Origin: Portibacter marinus
Lineage (GTDB): Bacteria > Bacteroidota > Bacteroidia > Chitinophagales > Saprospiraceae
Direction: 5' to 3'
Assembly: GCF_021533195.1 (NCBI RefSeq)
Contig: NZ_JAJNKB010000009.1
Coordinates: 1 to 64,000, forward strand
DNA length: 64,000 nt
Shown: positions 19,868 through 29,079 of the stretch, piece by piece
Layout of the letters: every line of letters begins with the position of its first letter
Position numbering within the stretch: the first letter of the stretch is position 1
Translations under genes and position numbers: made by a program
The notes under the pieces: generated by a model
Told to the model about the DNA's origin: nothing
What the model saw: the letters and a program-made list of their open reading frames with translations, nothing else
Database searches by the model: none

Positions 19868-21457
19868 TTATAAATTACTACTCCTTCTAGATCTTAATAA
19901 ATCTGGCAATGTAGGCTTTCTTATTTTTTTATCAAAAATTTGTACAATGTATTTACCCGTTTGTAAACTGGAAATGTCTATAGAATTGTTAGCGACTAAG
20001 GAAATTTGGGCATTCACTATGGATCGGCCATCTATAGAAAAAAGTCTAAATTTAAGATCACTAGAGTTTTGATTTTTTAAACTCGGTAGGTAAATAAAAT
20101 CCGATGATGGGTTAGGGTATGCATTGAATGCAGTAATATCACGCACTTCGTTGTTTTCTTCTTGTGTGGAAGATGTGAAAGATAATAGATCATCACAATC
20201 ATTCCTGAAGCATCCATTTGGAGGCAATTTTATTAATAGTCCTACATTCACTCTCGGTTCTACATCATCTCCCACATTGTCTAATTCTGATCGTCCTGCT
20301 GCAATTAATGATCCATCAGATAATTCTATGACGTCATGAATTATACTGTTGTCTATTTCACCCTCCTTATTGAAATTAGTATATATGTATTCCCAGATTC
20401 GTTCTCCTGAATTCCTATCAAGCTCAGAAACATAGGCACTTGCAAAATTATCTACATTTCCTAAGTTCGGAAATTCCACACTGTCAGGATTGAAGAAATT
20501 CTCTTTGATTCCAAACGCGAATATATTCCCGTTCTCTCTTTCTGAGAACCCAGTAATTGTAACTGCGGTGAACTCTGCTGCTGCAAGGTCTGGAGCTTCC
20601 CAATGAATTCCTGAGGCCATGTTTTCATAATATTGCGCCCACCAGTTGGGAAAAGGAAGGTCTGGATTTCTTCCATTAAAGATATATTCAGTAGAATCGA
20701 AGAAGTGGAATGAAAATTTCCAAGGTTGAATGGAACCCCATTGATGAATAATGTTATTCTCCCCTTCTTCATCTATCCTTAAGATGCCACGACTATTTTC
20801 TGATTCAGGTATTCTTCCATTAAAGTATATATGAGCTAGCTTACCACTCACATGCAACGAGAAGAATTCCGAGGATGAATTCAAAAAGATTTCCGAACCC
20901 TTTAGGCTGTAAATTAAGGAGTCACGAGCCTGATCTATCTTAAGATATAATGCTTTATGATCTTCAGAATCATTGAAATATCCAGAAATATGAATGATTG
21001 AATCTGCAATAACCAATTGAGTAGGAACAAATTCAGGAAAGGAGTCAAGCGCAACGCGCAGAGTGTCCATAAGATCCAGATTATAATTGTATTCATTCAG
21101 GTACAATGAAGAATCTGGCTCATTGTACACCAATAGATAAATGCTGTTTGTGTCTTGGAAAGATCGAAATGAGGGTTGATCCCAGTCTCTATGCTGGGTT
21201 TTGTACTCTGGAAATATTGACTTAATCCTTATGAATTCTTTATTGTACTTAAATAAAAGGGGTTGTGTCCCTGCTCTATCTATATATTGACCACTGACTA
21301 TGAAAGTTGAATCACTTGTTATGTGAATTTTAGAAAATTCAGTGTGATCATTAGCTGGGAAGAAAAGGCTCTCGTACTTGACGAAAGAAGTGTCACTTTG
21401 TGCATTAGAGATAATCGCAATCAATAATATTACGGCAACTGAGAATAAGTTTTTCAT
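19868..21457 (-). CDS. Secreted T9SS type A cargo, C terminus frameshifted
   Basis: The 529-residue product has a signal peptide ('MKNLFSVAVILLIAIISNAQ'), a long beta-propeller-like middle, a 'LIKLPPNGCFRNDCDDL' stretch shared with the next gene, and a type A sorting domain ('AYPNPSSDFIYLPSL'). The domain ends abnormally: after 'YIVQIFDKK' the frame reads 'IRKPTLPDLLRSRRSSNL'. Adding one base to the run of seven T (19924-19930, plus strand) gives 'DKKNKKAYIARFIKI' and a TAG at 19887-19889, the expected ending for such domains. So a one-base deletion (or a sequencing error) has probably damaged the export signal. Its start overlaps the stop of the upstream gene by four bases. Function is unknown. 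Confidence 0.8.
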   Translation of the reverse strand: MKNLFSVAVILLIAIISNAQSDTSFVKYESLFFPANDHTEFSKIHITSDSTFIVSGQYIDRAGTQPLLFKYNKEFIRIKSIFPEYKTQHRDWDQPSFRSFQDTNSIYLLVYNEPDSSLYLNEYNYNLDLMDTLRVALDSFPEFVPTQLVIADSIIHISGYFNDSEDHKALYLKIDQARDSLIYSLKGSEIFLNSSSEFFSLHVSGKLAHIYFNGRIPESENSRGILRIDEEGENNIIHQWGSIQPWKFSFHFFDSTEYIFNGRNPDLPFPNWWAQYYENMASGIHWEAPDLAAAEFTAVTITGFSERENGNIFAFGIKENFFNPDSVEFPNLGNVDNFASAYVSELDRNSGERIWEYIYTNFNKEGEIDNSIIHDVIELSDGSLIAAGRSELDNVGDDVEPRVNVGLLIKLPPNGCFRNDCDDLLSFTSSTQEENNEVRDITAFNAYPNPSSDFIYLPSLKNQNSSDLKFRLFSIDGRSIVNAQISLVANNSIDISSLQTGKYIVQIFDKKIRKPTLPDLLRSRRSSNL

Positions 21458-23013
21458 TTCTTTATTATCTTAAAAGTATAAGTTTCTTTTTTTTCTAGGT
21501 CAATGATATTAAGGAAATATATCCCAGCGCTAAGACTTGAAAAGTCGATTACACCCGAATCTGACATTCTCAACTCGGCATTTTGTACGCGTTTTCCTTC
21601 AACATTACTTACATTATATTTAAGTGTCCGATAGTCAATAATGTGAAGATCCTGAATATTTAGCTGATTGACCACAGGATTAGGATACACTTCTAAACTA
21701 GGATTGGAATCAAAAGTGATATTATTCGAAGAAGACAGAAAGGACTCCATACCCTCACAGTCACCAAGAAAACACCCATCTGGAGGTAATTTGATGATCC
21801 AGGGTTTTACTGCTACTATACGACCTTCTGGATCTTTTTCATCAAGTAAACCTACGCAGAAAAGATCCCTATTTTTTAAAACGGTCATTCCTGAAATACC
21901 ATAAGTTTTAACTTTGCCGAAAGTATCATACTCTACGTAAGTTCTACCCCATTCTTTTTCTCCAGTTTCAACATTAATTTTTAGAAGATATGCAGTAAGA
22001 TAGTCATCTAAATCGTCAGGTATCGGAAAATCAACCCCATTATATCCAAAGTGCCATTCTCGAACACCGTAAGCATAAATCATATCCTGTTCAATGGTGT
22101 AATTAATTATATCTGGAATATTAATATTAGTTGCAGGCAAGTCTTCTAATTCCCAAATCGTATCTAAATTGGTAGTCATCAGTACATGCTTTCCTCTAGG
22201 TGGGCCACCTGATAAGTGGCTGTAATATAATACTTTATCATCGAAGAATTTTGAAACATTAACATTCGAAGGACGGCTATATTGTCCAAAATCCTGACTA
22301 ATGTACATATTGTTGGGGTTAATGGTTAGAATTCCATGATTTGGGCGGGTCCCGGGTTCGTCAAAGTTTTTCTTTGCAAAAAAATACACGTAAATATCTT
22401 CTTTATCTGAAAATGCTACTTGATGATACTGATGTCTACCATCATAATTTCCAGGAATAGTATCTAAAATAAGATCTGGAATCAATGAACTCTTATTTAT
22501 TTTGACTAGAATCCCATTTTGCACATCAATTTTGTTAGCCCATCCTACAAGTACTATTGATTTATCATTAACAGCTATATCAACCCCAGCACATTCTATT
22601 GCGGCATTACCGCATGGATACAAATTCTGACTTAGTAAGTTGAGACTTGTATCTACTTTTGATAGTCTGAATTGAAAACTATCGTCAATCTTCACAACGT
22701 CGAAAATAAAAATGGTATCACTATATAAGACCATATTTTCGGTGCTTTGGGGAAAGAAATCAAAGAGCTTTGTTTCTAATACTGTGCCTTCACTATTGAT
22801 CTTGGTAATATGTGAAGTAGGAATTCCATCGTCTGTAATATTTAGACCCAATACGTAAAGCGTTTCATTTTCACTCGATTCTACCCATCTGAATCTAATA
22901 TTATTTTCAGTATAACCGAGGTCAGGAACAGCACTAAAGTATCCATTATCCTGCGAATACAGGATAATGGAATTTAATAACAATATGCTCAGAATGATTA
23001 TTCTCGCATTCAT
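21454..23013 (-). CDS. Secreted T9SS type A cargo, paralogue of its downstream neighbour
   Basis: The 519-residue protein has an N-terminal signal peptide ending 'LYSQ', a repeated beta-strand region of the beta-propeller kind ('GILVKINKSSLIPDLILD', 'YLLKINVETGEKEWGRTY'), the shared 'IKLPPDGCFLGDCEGM' block, and an intact type A sorting domain ('LEVYPNPVVNQLNI' through 'KKETYTFKIIKK'). The close parallel with the downstream gene in length, plan and the 'GCF..DC' block suggests tandem duplication. Both its ends overlap neighbouring genes by four bases, so the three are translationally coupled. No enzymatic motif is visible; a surface or secreted binding role is only a guess. Confidence 0.85.
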   Translation of the reverse strand: MNARIIILSILLLNSIILYSQDNGYFSAVPDLGYTENNIRFRWVESSENETLYVLGLNITDDGIPTSHITKINSEGTVLETKLFDFFPQSTENMVLYSDTIFIFDVVKIDDSFQFRLSKVDTSLNLLSQNLYPCGNAAIECAGVDIAVNDKSIVLVGWANKIDVQNGILVKINKSSLIPDLILDTIPGNYDGRHQYHQVAFSDKEDIYVYFFAKKNFDEPGTRPNHGILTINPNNMYISQDFGQYSRPSNVNVSKFFDDKVLYYSHLSGGPPRGKHVLMTTNLDTIWELEDLPATNINIPDIINYTIEQDMIYAYGVREWHFGYNGVDFPIPDDLDDYLTAYLLKINVETGEKEWGRTYVEYDTFGKVKTYGISGMTVLKNRDLFCVGLLDEKDPEGRIVAVKPWIIKLPPDGCFLGDCEGMESFLSSSNNITFDSNPSLEVYPNPVVNQLNIQDLHIIDYRTLKYNVSNVEGKRVQNAELRMSDSGVIDFSSLSAGIYFLNIIDLEKKETYTFKIIKK

Positions 23014-25100
23014 ATTTTACTAATTTTCTGCGAATGAAGAGTTCGTCCATTGGTGGAACGAATCATTACACCGTAAAGACCAGGTAAAAAATCTTCAGAA
23101 TTAATGCTGATTACAGTTGTAGCCTCACCATTGATAAGATGAGACTGCTCGTAAATTTTCTGTCCAGAAATACTAAAAATTGTAACATTAACCTTGTTAT
23201 CAGTTGTGCCTGCAATTTCTAAATTAATTTGATTAGATACAGGATTCGGAAATAGTGTTATATTTTGCTCACTAAAACTCCTATTTTTAACTGTGCTTTC
23301 CTCAGAAAATAGAGGTTTTTCATCCTTTAAGTTCAATTCACCAGTTAAAGCATGTAGCAGTGATCTTGCATATCCATCCAGGACATCTTTCTGATATGCA
23401 ATGCTCTGTAATCTCATTTTATTAGCTGCTGATAAAACATATTTTTCACTTGATAGCCAGTCGATGACCAAGCTTTGAGTAAAAATAAAATCTTTCTCAG
23501 ATCGATTCAAACTATGAGTTTCTGGAAGAGCAGTAAGATAGGTCCTTGCCTCTGCTAAATCTCCATTTGAAATCATTAGTCCTAGAATATATCTAGCGTG
23601 CATAAAGGAAAGAACGCCATAACTAAGCTTTAGTATTTCATAAGAATCACTTTCAAAATTGTTTACGATGTCCAAAAAATTCATCGACTGTTCACTATTT
23701 CTTGTGACGTTTATATCCTTGCTTTTTGCAGAAGCACCACAAGAAGCCACGTTACTTGCATCGAAAATATTTCCTGGTTAATTATACGGAACCTTAGTCG
23801 AAGATGTGGAAGTTCCAGTTTTTATGTGGTAATTAAAAACATCAGTGGTGCCATATCGACCTATTGCTTTAAATCTAGTTGTGAAAGAATTACCCGCTTC
23901 AGTAGTTGTGCCATCATGTTCCCCTAAAATACCAGGACTTGGTCCTACAGCATAAGTATTACCACTGTATCCTACATCCTTACTACTTGACCCGGTAAAA
24001 CATTTTTGTTCAAATTCGAATCCAGAATTATCATAAAAGGCATAAATTCCGAACTCGCAATCATAAAATTTATTAAATTTACTTAGATTACTGTTGTTTC
24101 CAGTACTAGATAAGTAAATTCCTTCATAGGTTAAGTCTCTAAAGCTATTATCTTCAATAGTAAACCATCCATCACCTACTACATATACACCATAGCGGTC
24201 TCCGCCTTCGAATACATTGTTTGCAATAGTTATAGGAGATGTATTTCCAGGTGACAACATTAGTTTCTGGTATCCATCATCAAATATATTTCCGTCTATG
24301 TCGGAGACTTTGTTTCCTGAAAAAGTATGTTCAATAATAATAGAAGCTTCAGCACTACTATTAATATAGCTTCCGTCAAAGTTTGAACTATATACATCTA
24401 CACCAGCATCCAAAGTGCTAATTGCCGAAGTGGAATAATTTAGAAAATCGCAATTGTTGTATTCCACACCTACAGTTTCCCAATGAGTGGCATTTTCATC
24501 CTGACCGTCAAACGTTACATTGACAAACTCACTTTTATTTTCAATATCATAATCAACAAACTCAGCGGCTCGGAAGCAGTTTTGGATAGTTGAATTCTCA
24601 ACCAATATTAATCCACCGCGATAATCTTGCTCTTGTGGCCATCCTATTCCTCTAGAATTTGTAGAAAAAGCTGTCCATGCGTTTTCTATTAAGGAGTTGT
24701 TCTTAACCTCCACTACACCATTGGTAGCATAACCGATTTGAAAACCGGGCATAGTCTGAGATTGATTACTATAACCATCCACGAATATTCCACTCCATTC
24801 ATTGGCACATGGAGCAGTAGTTATTGTGCCACCATCTATGATAAATTGCGAACCTCTTCGTACCAATACGTCCACACTTTCTCCCATTAGTAATGTTCCA
24901 TTTAAAGTAAGTTTTGAAGTTGGTGCAAATTCTATTTCAGCATTATCCGCCAATTCTACTGTTCCATTTATTGTAATATTAGCTCCATGATCAATATATA
25001 AATCTCCGCCGATGTAATCATCATCAATGGTTTGAGTACCGCTGTAAGTCTTGCCTGATCCCATTCCAGCTGCTATTTGCACAGCAGCACATGCATACAT
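23010..25100 (-). pseudogene. Beta-helix T9SS cargo gene, split by an in-frame stop and 5'-truncated
   Basis: Two frames that look separate (25232-23778 and 23750-23010) are the same frame interrupted only by a TAA at 23778-23780. Reading through gives '...SSTKVPYN stop PGNIFDASNVASCGAS...'. The upstream part is a right-handed parallel beta-helix of NosD-like type (many 'xxIxxNxF' turns: 'ITIANNVFEGGDRYGVYVV'). The downstream part has a helical domain and an intact type A sorting domain ('ITLFPNPVSNQINLEI'). The 5' portion of the open frame (25111-25198) is antisense to a GH15 remnant, so the natural N terminus and signal peptide appear lost. The first plausible methionine is at 25100. Without readthrough the beta-helix part cannot be exported by T9SS. 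Confidence 0.8.
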
Positions 25101-25110
25101 TTTATTGTTT

Positions 25111-25198
25111 TGCCGGTTCAGGAATTGCAGTAAGGACAAGTCATCTTTACAATATTTTGGACAGAATAGGGTCAATGGGATGGAGAGGATTATAAGGT
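25111..25198 (+). repeat. 88-bp direct repeat, decayed copy of the GH15 3' end
   Basis: It matches 19531-19618 at 85 of 88 positions. Two of the three changes are G to T and turn glutamate codons into stops (TAA at 25131, TAG at 25167), so this copy is a non-coding remnant. It ends close to the flanking lipoprotein gene. Confidence 0.95.
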
Positions 25199-25262
25199 AA
25201 AGGTGGTTTGATTCCTGGGCTTTACTGAACAATTATTGCAAAATGATAGTTTGAAGCGAGAC

Positions 25263-26465
25263 ATGAAGGCTTCGTTATTTCTTTTGATTATTTGTTCCAT
25301 TTTTATAGCTTGTGCTGTTGATAATCAGCACACAAACAAAGAAATTCCAATAGAATTGACCGATTATGAATGGAGAGTCCCTTTTAAATCCACGTTAGAC
25401 ACATCGGTGGAATTCACACGACTTTATGAAAGGGACGAGACCCTCTTACTATTTTTCCAAGACTCAATTGGTCAGTTTATAAAGAAATACAACAAGCTTG
25501 GTGGCAGTATCATATGGGAAACTGCCATACCTGAAACTTTTCATGTATGGACCAATAAAGAGCTTCGACCATCTAATCGAAGTTTTTATCTGAATGGAAA
25601 TTTCGGATTGACTGGAAATGTAGACTTATCTGATGGCTCTTTTAATGACAATACTTTTGATGGTATGATTACAGATGTCATCTCATATGAGGAGACTGAT
25701 GTGATAAGTTCTGACAAAGCGATCTATGTTTTGTCACGTGAAGGTACCCAGAATTTGGCATTGGTCAATCCGACCAGCACTAACCTAAAGTCATCTCATC
25801 AACTGATCCAAAATGAACTTGGAGATGTTTTTCTTTTAGAATACCTTGGAATAATAGGTCCACAAATAGGTAAGATCTATAGAAATATTTACCAGGTTTT
25901 ATCTAAAGGCAATATTAACCTTAAGTTACTTACTCAGAGTGAGATTACAAAAGATGTTGAGTACTACGATGCTAGCTTATTCACAGATTTCACTTCAGAT
26001 TCAATCATATTGTTGACCAAACGAGACAAAATCATAGGGTATCATATTTACAGTGGTTCGCAGACAGAATCGTCACCTTCCGTATTTAGTAGATATGGAA
26101 ATAATGAATATAGGATTCATGAAGACATCATTGCAGTAAAACATAGTCCTAATGATATTATGATCTTGGATAGGAAAACACTTTCTGTCATTTCTCAACA
26201 TGAAATTGGACAATTATACTCGATGAATCGCCAGGAGGTGGGGTTTATTAAGCAAAATCTGCTTGAGATTGGTAATTTTCTCCGTTTGTTCAATTATGAA
26301 AGGGGTAACTGGACCAATGTTTTTCATACGCCTACCGGTAGCAATGAGATTGGAGACTTTGGGGGTCTACACTTTCAAAGTCATACCATGGATCAAGAAT
26401 ACATCTACGTTTCTGATGAAATCTATTTGTATAAAATTAAAAAAGAAGATCTATTAAAAAATTAG
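25263..26465 (+). CDS. Predicted lipoprotein with beta-propeller-like region
   Basis: Start 25263 ('MKASLFLLIICSIFIACAVD') is preferred to 25236 because it places the lipobox (FIAC, Cys16) correctly. The ~400-residue product carries repeated short strands with aspartate/glycine turns ('LGGSIIWETAIPE', 'DIMILDRKTLSVISQHEIG', 'YIYVSDEIYLYKIKKEDLL'), like a WD/PQQ-type propeller. I do not recognise a named family. It sits just outside the GH15 3' remnant and may have been the original downstream neighbour of the GH15 gene before the cassette arrived. Confidence 0.7.
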   Translation: MKASLFLLIICSIFIACAVDNQHTNKEIPIELTDYEWRVPFKSTLDTSVEFTRLYERDETLLLFFQDSIGQFIKKYNKLGGSIIWETAIPETFHVWTNKELRPSNRSFYLNGNFGLTGNVDLSDGSFNDNTFDGMITDVISYEETDVISSDKAIYVLSREGTQNLALVNPTSTNLKSSHQLIQNELGDVFLLEYLGIIGPQIGKIYRNIYQVLSKGNINLKLLTQSEITKDVEYYDASLFTDFTSDSIILLTKRDKIIGYHIYSGSQTESSPSVFSRYGNNEYRIHEDIIAVKHSPNDIMILDRKTLSVISQHEIGQLYSMNRQEVGFIKQNLLEIGNFLRLFNYERGNWTNVFHTPTGSNEIGDFGGLHFQSHTMDQEYIYVSDEIYLYKIKKEDLLKN

Positions 26466-26522
26466 GTGGTATACTAAGCGATATTTTATTTATCTAGTAT
26501 TTCGTATTTCAAACCTTTATAT

Positions 26523-26530
26523 TATCTTTG
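26523..26530 (+). promoter_or_regulatory. -7 box upstream of DUF177-rpmF
   Basis: TATCTTTG fits TAnnTTTG and lies 25 bases before the start at 26556. The -33 region is poor (TATTTCG). Confidence 0.5.
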
Positions 26531-26555
26531 CACTCCTTTTGAAAAGTAAAATGTT

Positions 26556-27101
26556 ATGAAGCGTCATAATACTTTCAATATTCCTTTTAAAAATGCACGT
26601 CTCGGCATTCATGAATACAAATTTCAGGTCGATTCGATATTTTTTAAGGATTATGAAAGCAAGACGATCGAGAAAGGAAATTTTGACATCGTGGTAGTCA
26701 TGGATAAGAAGGAATCTATGTTGGATTTGGAATTCCAGATTGAAGGTGCGTATGAAGCACCTTGCGACAGATGCCTTGCCGATATTTCGATTCCGGTGGT
26801 ATCCAAACAAAGAATACTGGTTAAATTCGATGATTTCGGAAAGGAAGATACAGATGAAGTCATCTACATTGGAACAGATGAGACCAATCTTAATGTGGCG
26901 GATTTGATCTATGAATTTGTATCAATCTCACTACCCATGTCTAATACCATCGATTGTGAGTCCAATAATTTTAAATATTGTGACGAAAAAGTGCTCGACT
27001 ATTACGAAGAGTTAGAAGAGCAGGCAGAGCAGATAGAAGAGGAAGAGAAAGAAGAGAGTAGCAAAATCTGGGATGCATTAAAAGATATTAAGTTAAACTA
27101 A
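26556..27101 (+). CDS. yceD: DUF177 (YceD family) protein
   Basis: The 181-residue protein shows the DUF177 pattern: a beta-rich first half, the 'YEAPCDRCLADISIPV' CxxC motif near residue 70, and later cysteines ('DCESNNFKYCDEKV') that could complete a metal site. It ends in an acidic helix ('EELEEQAEQIEEEEKEE'). In bacteria this gene almost always precedes rpmF, as here (12 bases), and it has been linked to 23S rRNA/ribosome metabolism. The context makes the call secure even though the biochemistry is not. Confidence 0.92.
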   Translation: MKRHNTFNIPFKNARLGIHEYKFQVDSIFFKDYESKTIEKGNFDIVVVMDKKESMLDLEFQIEGAYEAPCDRCLADISIPVVSKQRILVKFDDFGKEDTDEVIYIGTDETNLNVADLIYEFVSISLPMSNTIDCESNNFKYCDEKVLDYYEELEEQAEQIEEEEKEESSKIWDALKDIKLN

Positions 27102-27113
27102 AAATATAGGGAT

Positions 27114-27305
27114 ATGGCACATCCGAAGTCAAGAATCTCAAAACAGAGAAAAAGAAAAAGAAGAACGCATAAAAAAGCTTCTGCTCCACAAATTGCTATC
27201 TGTAAAAATACAGGTGAAGCACATCTTTACCACAGAGCCTATTGGTCTGAAGGAAGTCTGTATTATAAAGGTAAAGTAGTGATAGAAGCGGCGGAGGAAC
27301 TGTAG
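27114..27305 (+). CDS. rpmF: 50S ribosomal protein L32
   Basis: The 63-residue basic protein starts '[20 protein letters not shown]', the conserved L32 N terminus. It then has '[15 protein letters not shown]' with a single cysteine, so it is the zinc-free (C-minus) form. It is co-transcribed with the DUF177 gene and followed by a hairpin terminator. Confidence 0.97.
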   Translation: MAHPKSRISKQRKRKRRTHKKASAPQIAICKNTGEAHLYHRAYWSEGSLYYKGKVVIEAAEEL

Positions 27306-27327
27306 TTTTCTCTCTAAAGTTATAGCG

Positions 27328-27362
27328 AATAGCTCCTTTTCCTTTATGGATTAGGGGCTATT
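27328..27362 (+). terminator. Terminator-like hairpin after rpmF
   Basis: AATAGCTCC pairs with GGGGCTATT (one G-T wobble) around a 17-base loop. TTTGTGTTT follows. It sits 22 bases after the rpmF stop. Confidence 0.6.
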
Positions 27363-27418
27363 TGTGTTTATGTTGGAGGAGGAGAGGAGTAGTGGGAGGT
27401 TAAAGTGAGGGGGGATTA

Positions 27419-27518
27419 ATGAAGAATTACGAATTGCGAATTGCGAATTGCGAGTTGCGAATGAAGAATTACGAATGACGAATTACTAATTGCGAATTGC
27501 GAATTACGAGCACCGAAC
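27419..27518. repeat. Short degenerate tandem array of GAATTGC/GAATTAC units
   Basis: About 100 bases made of 7- to 10-base units alternating GCGAATT, ACGAATT, GCGAGTT and GAAGAATTAC, lying between rpmF and ridA. Related text occurs at 27936-27998 and 49274-49312, so it is a dispersed intergenic repeat family in this genome. Confidence 0.85.
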
Positions 27519-27533
27519 AACAAAAAAATATCA

Positions 27534-27914
27534 ATGAAAAAAATAATCAACACAGATAACGCTCCAGCTCCTGTAGGTCCATACAATCAATCAGTTTTGG
27601 CAGGCAATACACTCTACGTTTCCGGTCAAATTGCCCTGGATCCTGATACGGGCGAGTTGAGAACAGACAGCATCGAAACAGAAACGCACCAGGTAATGAG
27701 GAATCTGACCGCGGTTTTGGATGCAGCGGGAATGACATTTGACAATATTGTCAAATGTTCTGTTTTTGTTGCAGATATGGAAATGTATGGGAGAATTAAC
27801 GCGGTTTATGCAGAATATTTTGATGAAGATTCTGCACCTGCCAGGGAACTGGTGGAAGTCGCAAACCTTCCTAAGTATGTCAATGTGGAGATCAGTGTGA
27901 TTGCTGTCAAATAA
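27534..27914 (+). CDS. ridA: RidA family reactive imine/enamine deaminase
   Basis: The 126-residue protein is full length for the YjgF/YER057c/UK114 family. Diagnostic parts are 'APVGPYNQSVLAGNTLYVSG', the G-Q-I turn, and 'PARELVEVANLPKYVNVEIS', which contains the arginine that binds the substrate carboxylate. It hydrolyses 2-aminoacrylate and other imines released by PLP enzymes and acts as a cytoplasmic trimer. It is embedded between two patches of the TGCGAA repeat family. No promoter is clear. Confidence 0.95.
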   Translation: MKKIINTDNAPAPVGPYNQSVLAGNTLYVSGQIALDPDTGELRTDSIETETHQVMRNLTAVLDAAGMTFDNIVKCSVFVADMEMYGRINAVYAEYFDEDSAPARELVEVANLPKYVNVEISVIAVK

Positions 27915-27935
27915 TCGATAAGAATAAGGAAGAAA

Positions 27936-27998
27936 AATGAATTGCGAAACGCGAACCGCCAAAGCGAATGGCATGCAGCCATCAATGAATAGCGAAAA
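27936..27998. repeat. Second patch of the GCGAA-type intergenic repeat
   Basis: The stretch reads as degenerate units (ATTGCGAAACGCGAACCGCC, then AAAGCGAATGG and ATAGCGAAAA), clearly related to the array before ridA. It ends 12 bases before the GTG start of trpS. Confidence 0.65.
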
Positions 27999-28009
27999 AA
28001 CTTTTAAAA

Positions 28010-29050
28010 GTGAGCGATAACATCAAACAAAAACAAATCTCCAAAAAAAAATCAATCCTGTCCTGCATCCAACCCACAGGCGATATGCACCTTGGAAACT
28101 ACTTTGGTGCCGTTAAGAACTGGGTGGACTTACAGAAGGATTACACTTGCTTTTATGGAGTGGTGGACTACCATGCCATGACGATGCCTTACGATGTGAA
28201 AAAGCTGAGAAACAATACCTGGGAATTGATTTTCAACTTGATGGCAGTAGGAATCAAACCTGAAAATCTTTTCGTCCAATCTCTTATTCCTGAACATGCA
28301 GAGCTAGGATGGATATTCAATTGTTTTTGCTCCTATGGTCAACTGACGCGTATGACCCAATTCAAGGACAAAAGTGCACAAGTATCGCAAAGTAGTACAG
28401 ACCAATTTATTTCTGTGGGCTTGCTGGACTATCCAGTTTTACAGTCTGCAGATATTTTAATTTATAGGGCTGATTATGTGCCAGTTGGAAAAGACCAGGA
28501 ACAGCACCTGGAATTGACAAGAGATATAGCTGGACGTTTTAATCATTCCATTGGCAAAGAGTATTTTGTTCTGCCTGAAGGATTGTATACGGAAACACCT
28601 AAAATTCGATCTACTGCCGATCCCAGTAGAAAAATGTCTAAATCAGCTGGTGATAAACACTATATCTCTCTTTTCGAAGATGAAGCAAGAATAAGAAAAC
28701 AAATCAAGTCAGCCGTCACCGATACGGGTGATGCGCAGGAAGGTCAAATGTCAGAAGGCGTCACTAATTTATTTGAATTGCTGAAAGTTAGCGGTGGAAA
28801 AGAGGAATATGAAAGTCTGACTCATGATTACAACGCAGGTAACTTAAGGTATTCTGATCTAAAGCAAGCAGTTGCAAATCAGTTGGTTACATTGACCAAT
28901 GATTTTAAAGACCGAAAAAATGAAATTGTCAAGCAAAAGAAGGATATTAAATATCAGATCAAGCAATCTTCTGCCGAAATCAGGAAAAGAGCACAAGAAA
29001 CCTTAAGGGAAGTTAAGGATATGGTTGGTCTTTTAAATGTGAAACTCTAA
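28010..29050 (+). CDS. trpS: Tryptophan-tRNA ligase
   Basis: The 346-residue protein charges tRNA(Trp). The class I signatures are present: 'CIQPTGDMHLGNYFGAVKNW' (HIGH-type) and 'SRKMSKSAGD' (KMSKS). Start is a GTG at 28010; an in-frame stop at 27986 and the absence of an earlier ATG support it. Extra basic residues precede the first strand ('NIKQKQISKKKS'). Length is normal for bacterial TrpRS. The neighbouring FAH gene follows after 29 bases in the same direction. Confidence 0.95.
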   Translation: MSDNIKQKQISKKKSILSCIQPTGDMHLGNYFGAVKNWVDLQKDYTCFYGVVDYHAMTMPYDVKKLRNNTWELIFNLMAVGIKPENLFVQSLIPEHAELGWIFNCFCSYGQLTRMTQFKDKSAQVSQSSTDQFISVGLLDYPVLQSADILIYRADYVPVGKDQEQHLELTRDIAGRFNHSIGKEYFVLPEGLYTETPKIRSTADPSRKMSKSAGDKHYISLFEDEARIRKQIKSAVTDTGDAQEGQMSEGVTNLFELLKVSGGKEEYESLTHDYNAGNLRYSDLKQAVANQLVTLTNDFKDRKNEIVKQKKDIKYQIKQSSAEIRKRAQETLREVKDMVGLLNVKL

Positions 29051-29079
29051 GTAATAAGTTAACAACCCTTAATTCAAAT

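Noticed and set aside
19632-25110. A complete integrative element or transposon
   Set aside because: No integrase, transposase or inverted ends are visible between the direct repeats, so only the duplication and the decayed genes are claimed.
23778-25232. A complete stand-alone 484-residue protein starting at 25232
   Set aside because: The first ~44 codons are antisense to the GH15 remnant, the natural signal peptide is missing, and the same frame continues after a single TAA to a T9SS signal, so it is treated as part of a broken gene.
27419-27518. A CRISPR array
   Set aside because: The units are 7-10 bases, degenerate and without unique spacers, and no cas gene is nearby.
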